Source of the DNA: Serinus canaria
Taxonomy: Eukaryota; Chordata; Aves; Passeriformes; Fringillidae
Direction: 5' to 3'
NCBI RefSeq assembly: GCF_022539315.1
Contig: NC_066316.1
Location: 27,405,245-27,469,244, forward strand
Length of the DNA: 64,000 nt
The notes under the pieces: generated by a model
Told to the model about the DNA's origin: nothing
Seen by the model: only the letters and a program-made list of their open reading frames with translations
Database searches by the model: none
Shown: positions 24,888 to 37,690 of the stretch, one piece after another
Layout: each line of letters opens with the position of its first letter
Numbering within the stretch: position 1 is the first letter of the stretch
Translations under genes and position numbers: made by a program

Positions 24888-25090
24888 GTAAGTATCAATG
24901 TTCACAAAAGTTTTTTATAAAAAGCAGCCTGTGAACATTCCCAGTGCTTCTGGTTAATGAAAGCCCTGTCTTGTGGGCTTCAAGGCCAAGGCAATGCATT
25001 TGCTGTTTGTTTCCTTGGCATTTAGCAGATTTCTGAATATCCTTTTGTTATTTTCTTGTTTATGTCTCTTGTTTCCTTTTGCCTCCCCAG

Positions 25091-25316
25091 GACCCCTGGG
25101 CAGAGCCCTCCTGTTCCTACAGGAGATCTCCACCCTCACTGTGGGGGGGAGAGGGGCTGAGGGAGGCATCTGGTGGAAAGGAAATGTGAGCAATGATACA
25201 CTGAAGAAGATATTGCATAGAATGGGGGGCCAGCAGGGCTCCTGGTGCCCTTTTAGGACCCACTCCACTCACTTTTCTGCTTTCCCTCATGAAGAATCTG
25301 CTGCACAATGACCAAG
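25091..25316 (+). ncRNA. candidate non-coding exon 2 of a spliced pair
   Basis: One of the strongest acceptors in the window (TTGTTTCCTTTTGCCTCCCCAG) is paired with the donor ACCAAG/GTAAGA 226 nt later. One frame stays open for almost the whole length (pieces LGRALLFLQEISTLTVGG and NDTLKKILHRMGG) but stops just before the donor. That fits a non-coding exon or a terminal coding stretch better than an internal coding exon. It is GC-richer than its surroundings. No protein family is recognised. Confidence 0.22.
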
Positions 25317-28300
25317 GTAAGAGAAGAGTCAGCTCTTAGTCACATTGGAACAAAGGAAGATTAGCACTGGGCTTTAATGAAAAAATGGCGAAAGCCAAAG
25401 GTGGAGAGAAGGTAAAGACAGTAGAAGACTTCCAGGTGCTGCCCCACAGAACAAGAAGCTCCTAAAGGTGCGAGTCCTACAATAAGGAATGGCTTAGTAG
25501 TGGACAAAGGCTTCTAAAGAACCTACATGTTCAGACTGAAATGGCCCAGCAGTGTGCATCCAGCACTCTCTGAAGTTAATGATTGTCAGGACCAAGCCAG
25601 TGCTGTGTGCATCCTGGCTGAGAAAGGCTACTGTATTCTCCTTGGTACTGGGCAGGGGGCATCTGCCCTGGGAGTCTGTGTGTGTGCTGTAAATACCAGT
25701 GAAGGTAGTGGTGTCTGTTCAGGGACACTGGACTTGCCAAAGGCTCCAGGAATGCGCTGTCTGCTCAGAAGAGAGAGCAAGAGCACACAGTTGCTAAGCG
25801 GTCTCAGAGATGCTTCCCAGCAGAATATCCTGGGCCTTCCCTGATTTGTCTTTTGACATGACTTACATCCTGTGTATGAGTGGAAAAGTTGTTGCTCTGT
25901 TTAATTGCTATTTCTAATTTTGTCTGGGCTTTGTGAGTAAGGCTCAGGCTCTTGGAGCTGAGCCTGGGCTCACAGCTCCTCTGCAGTGTTGCCCCACAGG
26001 CTTGATATAATGAGGAACACTAAACCCAGGTTTTCTTACCAAAGCAAAAATGCCTCTTGGTGCATGTGTGCAACCACAATTTTTTCTCTGCATTCCCTTG
26101 TGGGAGCCAAGCTGTGACTGCAGCCTAGCAGGTGATGTAGTACCACTGGACTGCTGTCTGTGTGCAGGTGTAAAGCTGTCACTCTCTTGCTGTGGTGTTG
26201 ATTCACACACAGTCATCAGATTGCTCCTGTCCCACCCCCATTCTTTTTCATAAAGGCATGAGTGTGCTTCAAAATATGTATGGGTACAAGGAGGTGTGTG
26301 TGCGTGTGTGTCAACCACTGCTCATGTGGTGCACAGCGTCCTTTAAAAGGCAGGTCACTCTTCAGAATTAATATTGAAAATATTTTGTAGTAAGAAGTGA
26401 TTTTAAGCATTATTTTGTATAAATGCAGCTTATTCAGTAATTCACATTACTAAAAGTACTTACTTCCTTAAGACTTGTATTTATTTCTTTTAGTAGCAGG
26501 TACAAAAGCAAAACTGTCATTTTGTTGCATGGCCATTTCCAGCCCTTTAGCCTAATTTTTCTGGACCAGTTTGGTCAATTGTTTAAAGTACAAGGCAGAT
26601 GAACATGAGTGGATGAAGAAATAGGGGTGGGAGGAAATATGCAGGACATTAGCATTACCTTGTCCCAGGCTCAGCCCTTGACATGACTTGAGAGGGGCAA
26701 GTAAAACTCCAGGAAGAGTGGGTCTGTGTTAATGGCAGATACTTTAATTTTCCAGCTCCAAACTGCACGCTGTGTTGTTATTTTTAAAACCTTGGAAGAG
26801 ATGAATTGGGTCAAAATAATTCAAAGCCACACAATGTACTGATCTTTTGTTGAAGCCCTTAGAAGTTGCCCATGTACCACATAAGTTGAAACAAGTTAAT
26901 TTTAGAGCTAGTCTGTCTCCTTTGAGCTCCCTGACTTGAGAAGTGAAAGATTTTAAGATGTTTTTAATGTTGGAGTGCTCTGAGACCTCATTTGCTAATG
27001 CTTTTAATAAGGTTTTGATCTTCAAGTGAAAAGCTCAGTAGAAGGACAAGCAGTAAAGCCCAATCATCTCTCATTTTAATATGCAGTTATTTTGTAGAAA
27101 TGATCATAACAGCCAGTTCATCCTGCCTTGTCTCTACGGGTATTTGGTTTCAGAGGCGAATGCTGCAGCCTGACAAGCAATGTAGTTTCTGTTTACTATT
27201 TGGTTTCTTCACAGGGATTGGATGTGGCAGCATCTTGTTGTCATGACTATTACTTGAGCCAGCTAGGAGGTTAAATATTTCATTGCCATGATTTTGATAC
27301 TTGCATTGATCTCCTGTGGATTCATAATTAAAGACATCACAAAACAAAACAAACCTCCCCCAAACAATTGTGTGTCTAAATCTCTTACATATGTTTCTTG
27401 TTCCAAATTATGTATGGGTTTCTTTTTAATATCACTCTTGGCATGACAGAAACTATGCTGGAAACATTGTTGGTCCCGTTAGCCTCGACTGTTTTCAATG
27501 ACACCAAGTTTATTGGGACAGACTGTGAATTGCTTGTCAGTTCTTGTGAAGTCAAAGCTTAATTGCTGATCAAATGTTTAAAATATGACTTGTATTAGCA
27601 AGGGGTTTTGATATTTATTCTTTCTTGTGACTATTAGGCAAGAAGCCAAAGAACTGGCAGTGCTGCAGCTTGGAAGTCAGCTCCAGGCTGCTATTCTGGA
27701 CTGAAATTCTCGAGTTTTTCAGATTTTTTTTCCTCCCGTTTTGGTGGGAGTAACTGAAAATAACTTTAGGCCAATCTGAAATAGATTCTCCCCTCCCTCT
27801 TTCTATTTTCCCTGGCTAGTTATTGAGCCAACCAATCAGTTATTATGCAGTCTATTATGTTCCACATAAATCCATAGTTCCTACTGGATTGTTCTCCATC
27901 ACTCCACCTTCTTTCAATAGTCGTGGACAAATGGTCATGGAATCGAAATATTTTTGGGGGCTGTTTCTGCAAAAAAGCAGACTTTTATCTGTGAAACCAT
28001 AGAAGATGAGAAAATAAAACAAACCAGAAATTTTTACTGAGTTCAGCTCCAAACATATTGTATTTTTACAGATTAATGTATCCTTCTTTCCTGTTTTTGT
28101 GGAATTATCAGCCCATCAATACCCTTCTTCTCTTCTGACTTGCACATGCCTCTCTAGACAATGTGGTGTGCGCAAACCTATTAACCACACTCCGCTGAAG
28201 TAGTGTTAATCCAAGAGATAGGTCACCACTGGGTCAGGGAAAGAGGAGGAGAAAGAGAGGTTTACTGTGGGAAGAAACACCAGCATTCTCCAGGAATGGA

Positions 28301-31300
28301 GCTGGTGATGTTTTCCACTCCATCAGCACGCCGAGGTCAGAACTTTCCTTCTGCAGCTGTGGGTGAAAAAACTAGGTGGCAGTTAATCCAGGATTAATGT
28401 TATCAAATTCCCTTATCATGGAGTTATGTACTCAGGATAGATGTTCCCAGGAGAGCAGACCAAATAGGTAATTTACCTACATGGCAGTTCAAAGCCTCCT
28501 CAGGTCCTTGTTCAGGACCTTTTGCTTACCCTAAAATCACTGTGTGAAACCTTCTTGTTCCAGTGGCTGGTGAAGGAGCCTGACCTATGGCCTCTGTAGC
28601 TTCCCACTGCTGTGCTCAGCTTCTCAGCAGATTCCCAGCAGTAGCTGTCTGAAGATGTGCACCAGAACAGGTCCATGCTTCGTGGCCAACAGGGTCTTTC
28701 TCCAAAGCAAATTCCTTTCTCCTTTTCCTGGCTAGATGTTCCCCTGAGCTCATTTCTTTACCTGTACTGTCATTGCCTGGATTTTGTCTTCCAAGTTAAT
28801 CTCATCAGTTAATGATCATACCAAGTCTGAAAAGCCCAAGTGCTACAATTCATTATTATTTCTTTTGTTTTCCATCTGACACTCTTTCCAAGTCCAGATC
28901 ATGGGATCTTTCTGTGTAGCCACATCTCCTTCTGTAGCTTATTGTCTTGCATCAAAACAACTGGTCCCTGTTTTCAGCTCAGTTGCTGCCTGTTTAATTC
29001 CTATGTTGCTGGAAATAATGGAACAAGGGAGAATTAAAAACTGGTAATACTTCATATCATAATTACAGAACTGGCTTTACAGGTGTTTATAAAAGGCATT
29101 TTATACACATCTGGTCCACTTCTGCACTGTGTGTGAGCATGTAGCACAGTCTTATCTTCTGGTAAGCAAAATCTCTCTTTCCTTCTTCCCTGCCTAGCTG
29201 TCAGTAGGATACAGACCATTCCCCCCCAACAGGTTCCTTTGTGTTTTCTCAACGGAAAATCAGAAAAAGCAGGAACATGCCAAACATGGGTGAGATTTGG
29301 GGATATGAAATTGTGCTAGAAGCTTCTATGGAGCTTGTGTGAAGTGTTAAAGGAGAATTTTGCTCTTGCAGTTTTTTTTTCCCACACCCCAAGTTACCCA
29401 TAATTAGGGTAACTTCTTAGATGACTTTTTACTCTTCAGATGTAAAGGCCGTGTCAGACAAATACCAGGTCATTGCTCCAGGGCATGGGGTTTGGAGTTG
29501 GTTGTGCAAGGATCTTGTAAGCATAAAAACACAAACAACAGCTTCTGCTTTGGAAGCAGTCCAACCGTTTTGCTGGAAAAAAAATTAAAAACTATTTAGG
29601 CAAAGCCATCGGGGTTAATTCAAACCAAGTGGTTACAGTCTGGCAAAAAAATAACATGGTAGCAGGAAGCTCTTAGTACCAGGCTTCACCATATGAAAGA
29701 GATTGGTTATTCTGGAGTGCCTGAAAACATCCAACAGTAAGAGTCTGCCAAGGACAGAGAAGCAACAAAGTCCCCACTCTTTTGTGATAGCTTTGCTTTC
29801 TGAAGGACAGATCTATTTCCAGCTGTGATGAGTTCAAGTAAACTGCTTCTGTGGTATCCAACGTGACACTTTTAGTAGGTGCAAATCAGTCTGGTTGCAG
29901 CTGCCCAAATTTTCTTTCCTGTATTTATTGTGGCTGGCACTGGTGACGCTCTGTGTTAAGGAGCATACCCAGTGGAGCATAGCATGGAATTGCTTGTTCT
30001 CCTCATCTTTTAATTTTCCAGGTTGATTAATGTAGTAGATGAGATGCACACAACAATTCCCATTAAGGTTTGCAGCTGAAGCAGCTTAGCAACAGAATTC
30101 CCCTGCAACCTTGAGGACTCAAATCAGTCATGAAATCCCAAGGCAGCCTCTGTGTTGGTGTTTGAGGCAGCACAGGCCAGCTTGGGGGAGTGCTCCTCGC
30201 TGGTACTGCTGTGTCCTGGGTTGATCCCTCTCCAAATGCAAGTTTACCAGCACAGCTCTCGGCTGTCAGGCCCCCAACCAGCTCCCGTGACTCTTGCTCC
30301 TGCAAGGACATGCCTCAGGACATGTATTTTTTCTTCCACATCAGACATTTCCTTTTTTCAAACCATCACATTTCTTGCTTCTCTCCAATCTATGAAACTC
30401 TCCATTTCACTTTCCCCTCTTTGTTCCTCTCCATGCCCAGATGCTGCTTACACTTGTTTTGTTGTCCTACCCAGAAAGACAGCACGGGACAAAAGGGCCC
30501 TTAAACTGTGAGATTCGCTGTCAGTGTTGTTAACCAGGCTGTGAACTCACCAGGTTTCAGAAGACAATGAAGCACTTTGAATGTGATGCTTGGATAGCTT
30601 AGATAAGGGGAGAACAGTTGCTTTATGGAGGCTTTAGACTTTTTTTTCAGGTAGTTTACTTGGCTCTCAGCTGTTGCTTTTCCATTCCCAGCAACTCCTA
30701 CCTCTGACTTCATTCTCAGACTTTCCTGTTTCGCCCATGCTGTTTGCTTGCTGGGGACAGGACCTGTTTGTATTAACACCGGTTGGACAAGTTTGTTTTT
30801 TTCCAGGACATATGCCAGTTGTGACAGAATTCTTTAACCCCCTGAGCTAAAAATCAAAAGCCCTTCAAAGTTAGTAAACACAGTGGCCTTATCCCACCCC
30901 CAGACCCTTCTGCACACAGTGTGCTTTAGTGAAACAGTCTCTTGTCAGGCCAGCCATCCAGCCTGCCCTGTTTCTTTTCCACAAGCTTCACTTGTGGCCT
31001 TTTTCCATGCTCAGGGGCACAGCACAACAAGCTCTCAAGACCCTCTCCAGCAGAACACTCCTGCCCTGCTGAATCCACTCACAACGCTCACTGAGCTGGC
31101 AGCTGCTCAGAAATTCAAACATCTGCTTTATTGAAAAATTTGAGGTGTTTTCTGGTGGGGAACAAAAGCTCAATATAGCTGTTCCTTTTGGCTCAGTGAC
31201 CTTTTTATCCCCTAAGTGCAGTTTTGAGCTTCAAGCACCTCCAGCATTTAGGAGAGTGCTACAAGCTGCAAGAAACTGCAGTGTGGGCCCTGAAAACAAC

Positions 31301-34300
31301 AGAAGAACAGATCAGACTGTTCTTAAAAGACTGACCAAAACATCCTGGTGAGCCATGAAAGCACTAATGAGTCACACCCCAGGATGGGCTAAATGGTAAT
31401 AGAAAAAAACTGCTGCTTTCAGCTCCCTGCTGGGACCAAAAAGTTGATTCGTCGTTACTGACTTGTTTCTTTTCCCTCTTCAGTGAGTTACTAGCTGTAA
31501 TTTATGATTAAATAATTCCTCTGGGAAATTATTCCTCATGGGGAAAGAATCATGAAAAGGAAGAGAGATTTCCTCTGCCTTCCCCATTCATCAAACCAAT
31601 GAGAATAGCATTCAGAAAATTCTGATATCATGAGAGAGCCTACCCTTTCCTTCTAATTTTGTTTGGCTAATTATTCTGAAAATAGATTGAGAGGCATCCT
31701 TGACTTTTCCCCACTGAACATTAGCAAAAAGGAAGTTGTTTTACTATGAAGAGCAGCTTACATTTCATTGTGACCCCTTGTCTTTGGCAAAAAGGGCTCT
31801 GCCTCAGTTTTTTCAGAAGGCAGCCTTGCATTCTTTATGATATGCACTTTACCAGGACATCTCTGTTTAAATGAAATTCTAACAAAAATGTCCAGCTTCT
31901 GTGATCTGAATTCAGTGTTGGCTATGCCTTATCCAGGCATGTGGATGGATATGCCTTAGCCAGAGTAAAGGATTGTGATTTTGGAGCAAAATGTACTGAA
32001 AAATGAGGTCAAGACAGAGTTCTGGCATCCATAGTCGTGGTCTTCTACATTTCAAGAAGCGCTGAGAGGAACTTGTTTGTTCCTAACACTGTTGTGACTG
32101 TGTTCATGGTGGTATATATATATGGAGGGCAGAGTTAAGGCTGGAAGGGTGAGTGCTTTTACCAAAGAGCATTTAGAAAAAATATGCAACAACAACCATA
32201 ACCCTGCTGGAACTGAAGCTCCTTGGTAGGTAGGAATGTATTTGTGACTTTTGTTGATATGGTCAGCCATTTGTACCTGCAAATTAAATCAGATACCTTC
32301 CTCCACCATCCAATGTTATGGGAAGCTGTTTTGCTGATCCAATGCAGAGAATGAAAACTTGTCTAACATCAGGTCCAAGGGACCAGCCCAAGAGTCTGAT
32401 TAGTGATCCTGCAACTGGCATATTTTTGTATGGTATTAGGGAAGATGAATGATGGCTGTGTTTGGGAAAATTGTTTCCATAATTTAAGAGAGAGAAAATC
32501 AGCTCATTGCTGATCCAGACTTTGTCATAAGCAATTTGAAAGTTTTCTGTGGTTTCAGCTGAAAAGCATTTGGAATCAAGGAGAAAATTCATGTAGATGC
32601 ACATTGGATTTTGGTGAGCATCTGCTTGAAAAAGCAGTGGTTCATGGTTATCCTGGCCCCATGGGGTCACCTAATAGAACAGTTCACAATTTATTGGCAA
32701 GTTTGGGGCAAGTTCAATCATTCTTTTCTAGCTCATTAAAAAAAAAATCAAATTACAATATAATTACATGCACAGCAATAGTTCAGTCTAAGAGAATTCT
32801 TGAATGCCATTAGGAGACATATCGTATCCAAATGCTGCCAATGTTAACTAAAACTTCACAAGCCTGAGCCAAATGGAGAGACACAATTTTTCCTTCCTTC
32901 CTCCTTCTATTTTTCACTCTTTTCCTCATCCCTGCAACTAAAAATAATGTGCCCTGCTTGCCTCATTTGCTAACTAAAACATGTGTACCTGCTTGTTAAT
33001 CTGTAATTTTAGCTTCACTTTGATTGATAGCTTGAGTAGGAAAGGTTTGAATTTTTGTCTTGTACAGACACATTCAAATTGCATGGCAAGGCTGTTAAAT
33101 GCTTTGCTTTTGTAGTCATCATGCAGACTGGAGCTTCCCCAGCGACTGGAAAAAGTTTAAATGAATTTAATGAATTTGGGGTTTATTCTTTTTTTCCCCT
33201 AGTTTTTTAGTTAGGACTTTAATAAAGCTGTGGCTGTTTTGGAATGGGGAGTGCATACCTTCTGAGTGAAGCAGAGCCAGAGCTGCAGCTGCAGCTTTCT
33301 GCCTGTATGTGTTGCTCCATGGGCTTGTGGGAGCTGATGGAGCAGGCTGCTGGGATTGCCAGGTGGGACAGCTCCACTGTTGTTGCTGGCGTGGGCCCAG
33401 TTTAATACCTCGTAGCTGAATGGGGGAGAGATGTTGAAGAGGTGTTACTAGAAAAATGGTGCTTTAAAATGGGAGCCCTGAAAACCAATGGTGATGCTAA
33501 TGTTTGTTCTAATTGTGCACTCTGGAGCATCACGTTCATACCCAAGGAGGCAGAGACTTTCTGTTTTTAATGGCTTCCTGCCCACTTGTAGCCAGTGGGT
33601 CAAGTGCTTTGCCTGTCTGCCAGTCCATAAAGGGTCTGGATACTTGGCCAGCCATGCACTTCTGTCTGCTGTGGGCTGGTGTACCAGGCACGGAAAGGAC
33701 TTGTGTGACTTCTAATGAGGTACTAATAGTGCTGTGACAGATGGTGTTTTTTCTTGGGTAGAAATGACAGGAACTGGTTTTTGAATTAGAGTTGCCTTGA
33801 GTCCAGTTCAGGCTGGATAGGTGTGGGGAACTATTTAGGTTCCTTTCTAAGAAGACCAGAAAACAGCAGAGAGAGAAAGGGATAAAAGGCAATAGCCAAG
33901 CAGTCCAGAGTGAGTCTGAAGCCTTTATTCCCTTACTGCTGTGTCTGAGTCACTGATGCAGAGCAGCACTGGCAGGACAAAAATGGCTTTAGTGGGTCAG
34001 GGTAATGCCTTGCAGGTGGCTGTGGCTAGTACTGAATGCTTCAAGAAGGTGCATCTACAGACATCCTTTCAGAAGAGGCTCACACCTCAGCACCTGGACC
34101 ATCCAGCAAACAATGGATCTGCCATCCATCAGCGAACTCAATTTGAGGAACACAGTGTTAACTTCTCACCACCACCACATTTTGCGGACAGTGACGACTA
34201 GAACTAATCCCATTCCATTAGTCAGATACAGGAATGAGTTGTATATTTTCATAGTTGATTGTATAAAAAATTTCTTTGGTTTTTTTTTTTAGACTGGCAG

Positions 34301-36202
34301 ACAGAAACTGTTACCAGACACTCAGTGTTTGTTTTACCAGAGGGATGTTTTTTTAAAAATCAGCTTCTCCATTAGGGACAAACTTCTACCCAGTCCTGTT
34401 GATGAGAAATATCAATCCACTTGAGATAAAATTAGCTAGGATATTGTAACCTCTTTTTAGCAATGTGGATATTAATGTCTTCAGGTCTTAAAATCAGATT
34501 TGGAGCAGAATATCTGTCCAAGCCTCATACTGTAAAAAACAGTTTTTAAAATTAAAAATGGTCTGAATGACTTTCACTGAACTGATACAGTTGAGCATCT
34601 CTCTGTTAGAAAAACTAATTTGTTGCATCCTTTTTTTGTATCTGATTGGGCTTTGTCCTTTTTGGGTATGCTTTTTTTTTTTGTCTTTCAATACATTTTG
34701 ATCCTCTCCAGCTGAACAGCTGATGTCTCCTATCTTTAAATGCAACAGTCATGCAAATAAAGAAGTCCTGGTTATAAGTGGGTGAAATCACAAGTCAGTT
34801 CATTTCTCTGCCCCCACTTCTTTGTAATCAGAAGATAAAGTCACTCCAGAAAATGCAGAGGAGGCTCTGCTATCCATGGCATGTCGTGCCTACAGTTAGC
34901 ACACATTTTAAATCACAGTTCTGGAGTTTATTTATACAGCTAAATGTCATATGTTTAAAAATAATGAGTTTATTCAGAAAGAAAAATTCTCCTCAGAGTG
35001 ATTAATTAATGGAGGGAGACTCATTCCCAGAGTAACAGCCAGCTAGAATTATTCCAGGCCTTCTCTTGAAGTCAATTACCTGTTGGAAAATGTGTTCAAT
35101 TCACCAAGTCGGTCCAAGTTCAACAGCTTGAAATAATGAATGGAATATAGAAAGAAGCAGTAAATTTTTCCTAATTGCTTGTGCATCTCACTGTAACATG
35201 TCAGTCACATTCAAGGACAACAAACTGTTTTGGGGGTTTAAAGATAAAAATAATAGGGTTTAGACAAATAGTGGCATAGATGTTTTTCACAGTGAAACAG
35301 GTTTTTCCTAACATGTATGAGCCTTCCTAAAAAGACAAGTGGCAGTGATGTTATTAAAACATGTGGGACTTAACACTCAGTATGATATTTGTTGACTCTT
35401 CAGCATCTTGCCTATACTGAATTTAACACCAAAAAAAATGGTTGTGCCATAGAACACTATCATAAAATTGCAATTGCTGCTTTTCAGAATCCTCAGCTTG
35501 CAGGCAGCTGTGAAGCAGTCAGGCTCACCTGGATGCTCTGGTCTCCCAAGAAAACTTTCCTTATTGGATTTTTCCTGATCTTTCAGCTAATACATTTGTC
35601 TGGACCCCATATGAGCAGGATCAGATGAACTATAGCTACAGTGAACTGCTCTGCTGGATGGTAACTACAGCTCAATATCCCTCCCAATTTAGGTTTGCTC
35701 TTTGGCCCCAGCTTTCAGAGTTTCATAAATGGAGTAATGGAGATATAAAAAAATATTTCACAGTGAAACTTGGCAAAGTGGCAGCCAAGAAATTATTTTC
35801 CCTAGTAATTTTAAAAGCATCAACACAGTCAGTGTTAAGATATTCTAAGAAACAGAGGATGGGGGAAATAACAGCATTTTAAAGGCTTGATGTCTCATGT
35901 TGATGTTCGTGGGGAGATGACATTTGTCTTTTGTTCATGAAAAGATCTGAGATCTAATAATTTCAAAATATTAATGGCATACTACATAAGCAGCAAATGA
36001 ATTGACTAAAGCTGGGACTGATCTTTTCCAGTGGATTCCATGTCTAGTAAAAAGAAGAAATCTAATTGAATGAATTATTGCAGTTGACAGGCCAGAAGAG
36101 CTCTGGTGGAGATGCTCTTGTCTCTGAAGTAAGTAAAATGCAATTGTAAAACTTTCTAAGTATAAACTTACACAATGAACTCTCCTGATTCTTAACACAC
36201 AG
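25317..36202. other. no gene recognised, 10.9 kb
   Basis: No repeat family or convincing exon is recognised. A GT tract lies at 26294-26310 and a short TA run near 32112-32121. The 27.0-27.35 kb stretch is AT-rich and looks like possible conserved non-coding DNA, but that cannot be judged without alignment. The region 33.2-33.45 kb has AATAAAGCTGTGGCTG, which resembles an LTR polyadenylation context, but no termini could be defined. Confidence 0.4.
26294..26310. repeat. GT dinucleotide tract
   Basis: Short GT microsatellite with one C interruption. Confidence 0.8.
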
Positions 36203-36305
36203 GTTTGGGGCTTGTTTTGGGGTTTTTTTGGTTTATTTTTTGGGGAGGAGCTTGTTCGGATTTGTTCGAGGGTTTTTTTTTTTTAATTTGTTTTTTTTCA
36301 TTTTA
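36203..36305. repeat. G/T-rich low-complexity tract
   Basis: Runs of G and T alternate (GGTTTGGGGCTTG, then TTTTGGGG, then long T runs). No regular unit can be defined. Confidence 0.8.
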
Positions 36306-37542
36306 AGTACTGAAATTCTGACAGAAGCTAGAAGAGTTCACCCAGGATATTGAAAGCTATCCATGACCATGAGCTATCAGCTCATGGGCATGGTTTGTCC
36401 TTCTACTTAAAAAAGTAAAATCTGTGTCAGGCACAGAGTAACTTAAAATTGTTTGGAAGGAGCTGCTTTTGGTTGTACTGTCAGGTCATTTGAAAGACAT
36501 TTTCAATATTAATTTGGGGGCAGAGGCAGAGATACCAGTTATGTTTTCTAGTTTTCCTTTGGAGGAGAGAAGTCCATAGTGCTCTTGTACCCAGTTAAGA
36601 TCTCTTTACTTGAGATCATGAGTGTGCCCAGGGAAAATGAGGTGAAAAGACATCAAAGAGATGGCAGCTGAGAAGCAGCAGCTGTTGGTTTGGAGAAGCA
36701 TCAGGTGGGAGCCAGTGGGGCCTGGGCTGGTGGTGGGGTAATACAGGGAAGAGGCAGATGCTGTGGGAGGTTCATTTATATATTCTACATACATATATAT
36801 ATATCTATATCTTCAGACAACTAAAGTTCTCACTACTTCTAGGGAATGTACAGAATACTTTCTTTCTCTTCTGTGGACATACTCCTACTTCATGCTTTTC
36901 CTAAGCTAAAAATCAATCCCTGTGTGACAAAGAAGTTTATTTTGAGATACTTTTAACTTGTGGTAAAAGAATAAACTGGTGCCATTTTTGTTTTGTCTGT
37001 GCCTGTAAAATTAGAAAAACCCTATTGATTCACACGGCAGTGATGCATTTGTATTCTGAGGAGGGTGAAACACAGTCACACATTCAAAGGAAAACATGTT
37101 TAATGAATCCACTTATATTAATTTGCCACCAATAGAGATTCTTTGTAACAAAATGGATCATAGCTCACATGAAGGTGATGACTAAACCCAGCAAAATACA
37201 TGTTCTATGCAGTAAGCACCGAGGGAGACAGATTTCTGTGCAGATTTCTGGGATTTATGGTGCTCTGTCCTATTGTCTTCTAGGCTTTCACCTGATAAGA
37301 AAGGAAAATTCCAAGAGATGGCAGTGACCTCCTTCTTTTCCAGCTGCCCAGTTTTTTAGTATTGTTCGAAAGATGATTTCTCAGGCAGGTATTACTTTGT
37401 TTTCAGCCATGTCATTCTTAAAATATGCAAGAAATATTTAGTGAAGACCATCAATGAAAAGAAAAAGGACTACAGAACACTCTTGAAAATGCAACTAATT
37501 ATTTTTGACTGCTTTTCCAAAAGGACTGTGCTTTAAATAATA
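36306..37542. other. no gene recognised
   Basis: Contains a short TA-rich microsatellite at 36776-36810. Otherwise unique-looking AT-rich DNA. Confidence 0.4.
36776..36810. repeat. TA-rich microsatellite
   Basis: TTATATATTC then ACATACATATATATATATC: imperfect TA/CATA repeats. Confidence 0.8.
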
Positions 37543-37690
37543 GCCTGCTTTTGTAGAGCATCTCTCAGATGCAGACTTCAAAACGTGGTAGGCAAATTGT
37601 CTCAACATGTCTGTGGGCTAGGTAAGTACTATTAAACCCTTTTTACAGATGGAGAAAGCTGAACATCAGAGAGCCAAGAATATTGCTTTC
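37543..37690 (+). repeat. MIR-like ancient SINE
   Basis: The ordered blocks TTGTAGAGCATCTCTCAGATG, GGGCTAGGTAAGTACTATTA, CCCTTTTTACAGATGGAGAA and AGCTGAACATCAGAGAGCCA match the amniote MIR core (AGGTAGGTAAGTATTATTATCCCCATTTTACAGATGGGGAAACTGAGGCACAGAGAG). An internal GTAAGT word is part of the repeat and should not be read as a splice donor. Confidence 0.75.

Noticed and set aside
33180..33470. Possible LTR with AATAAAGCTGTGGCTG
   Set aside because: No TG...CA ends with matching target duplications could be placed.
36090..36127. + strand island ending GAA/GTAAGT
   Set aside because: The acceptor lacks a pyrimidine tract.
37618..37628. Splice donor CTAG/GTAAGT
   Set aside because: The word is part of the MIR-like core.
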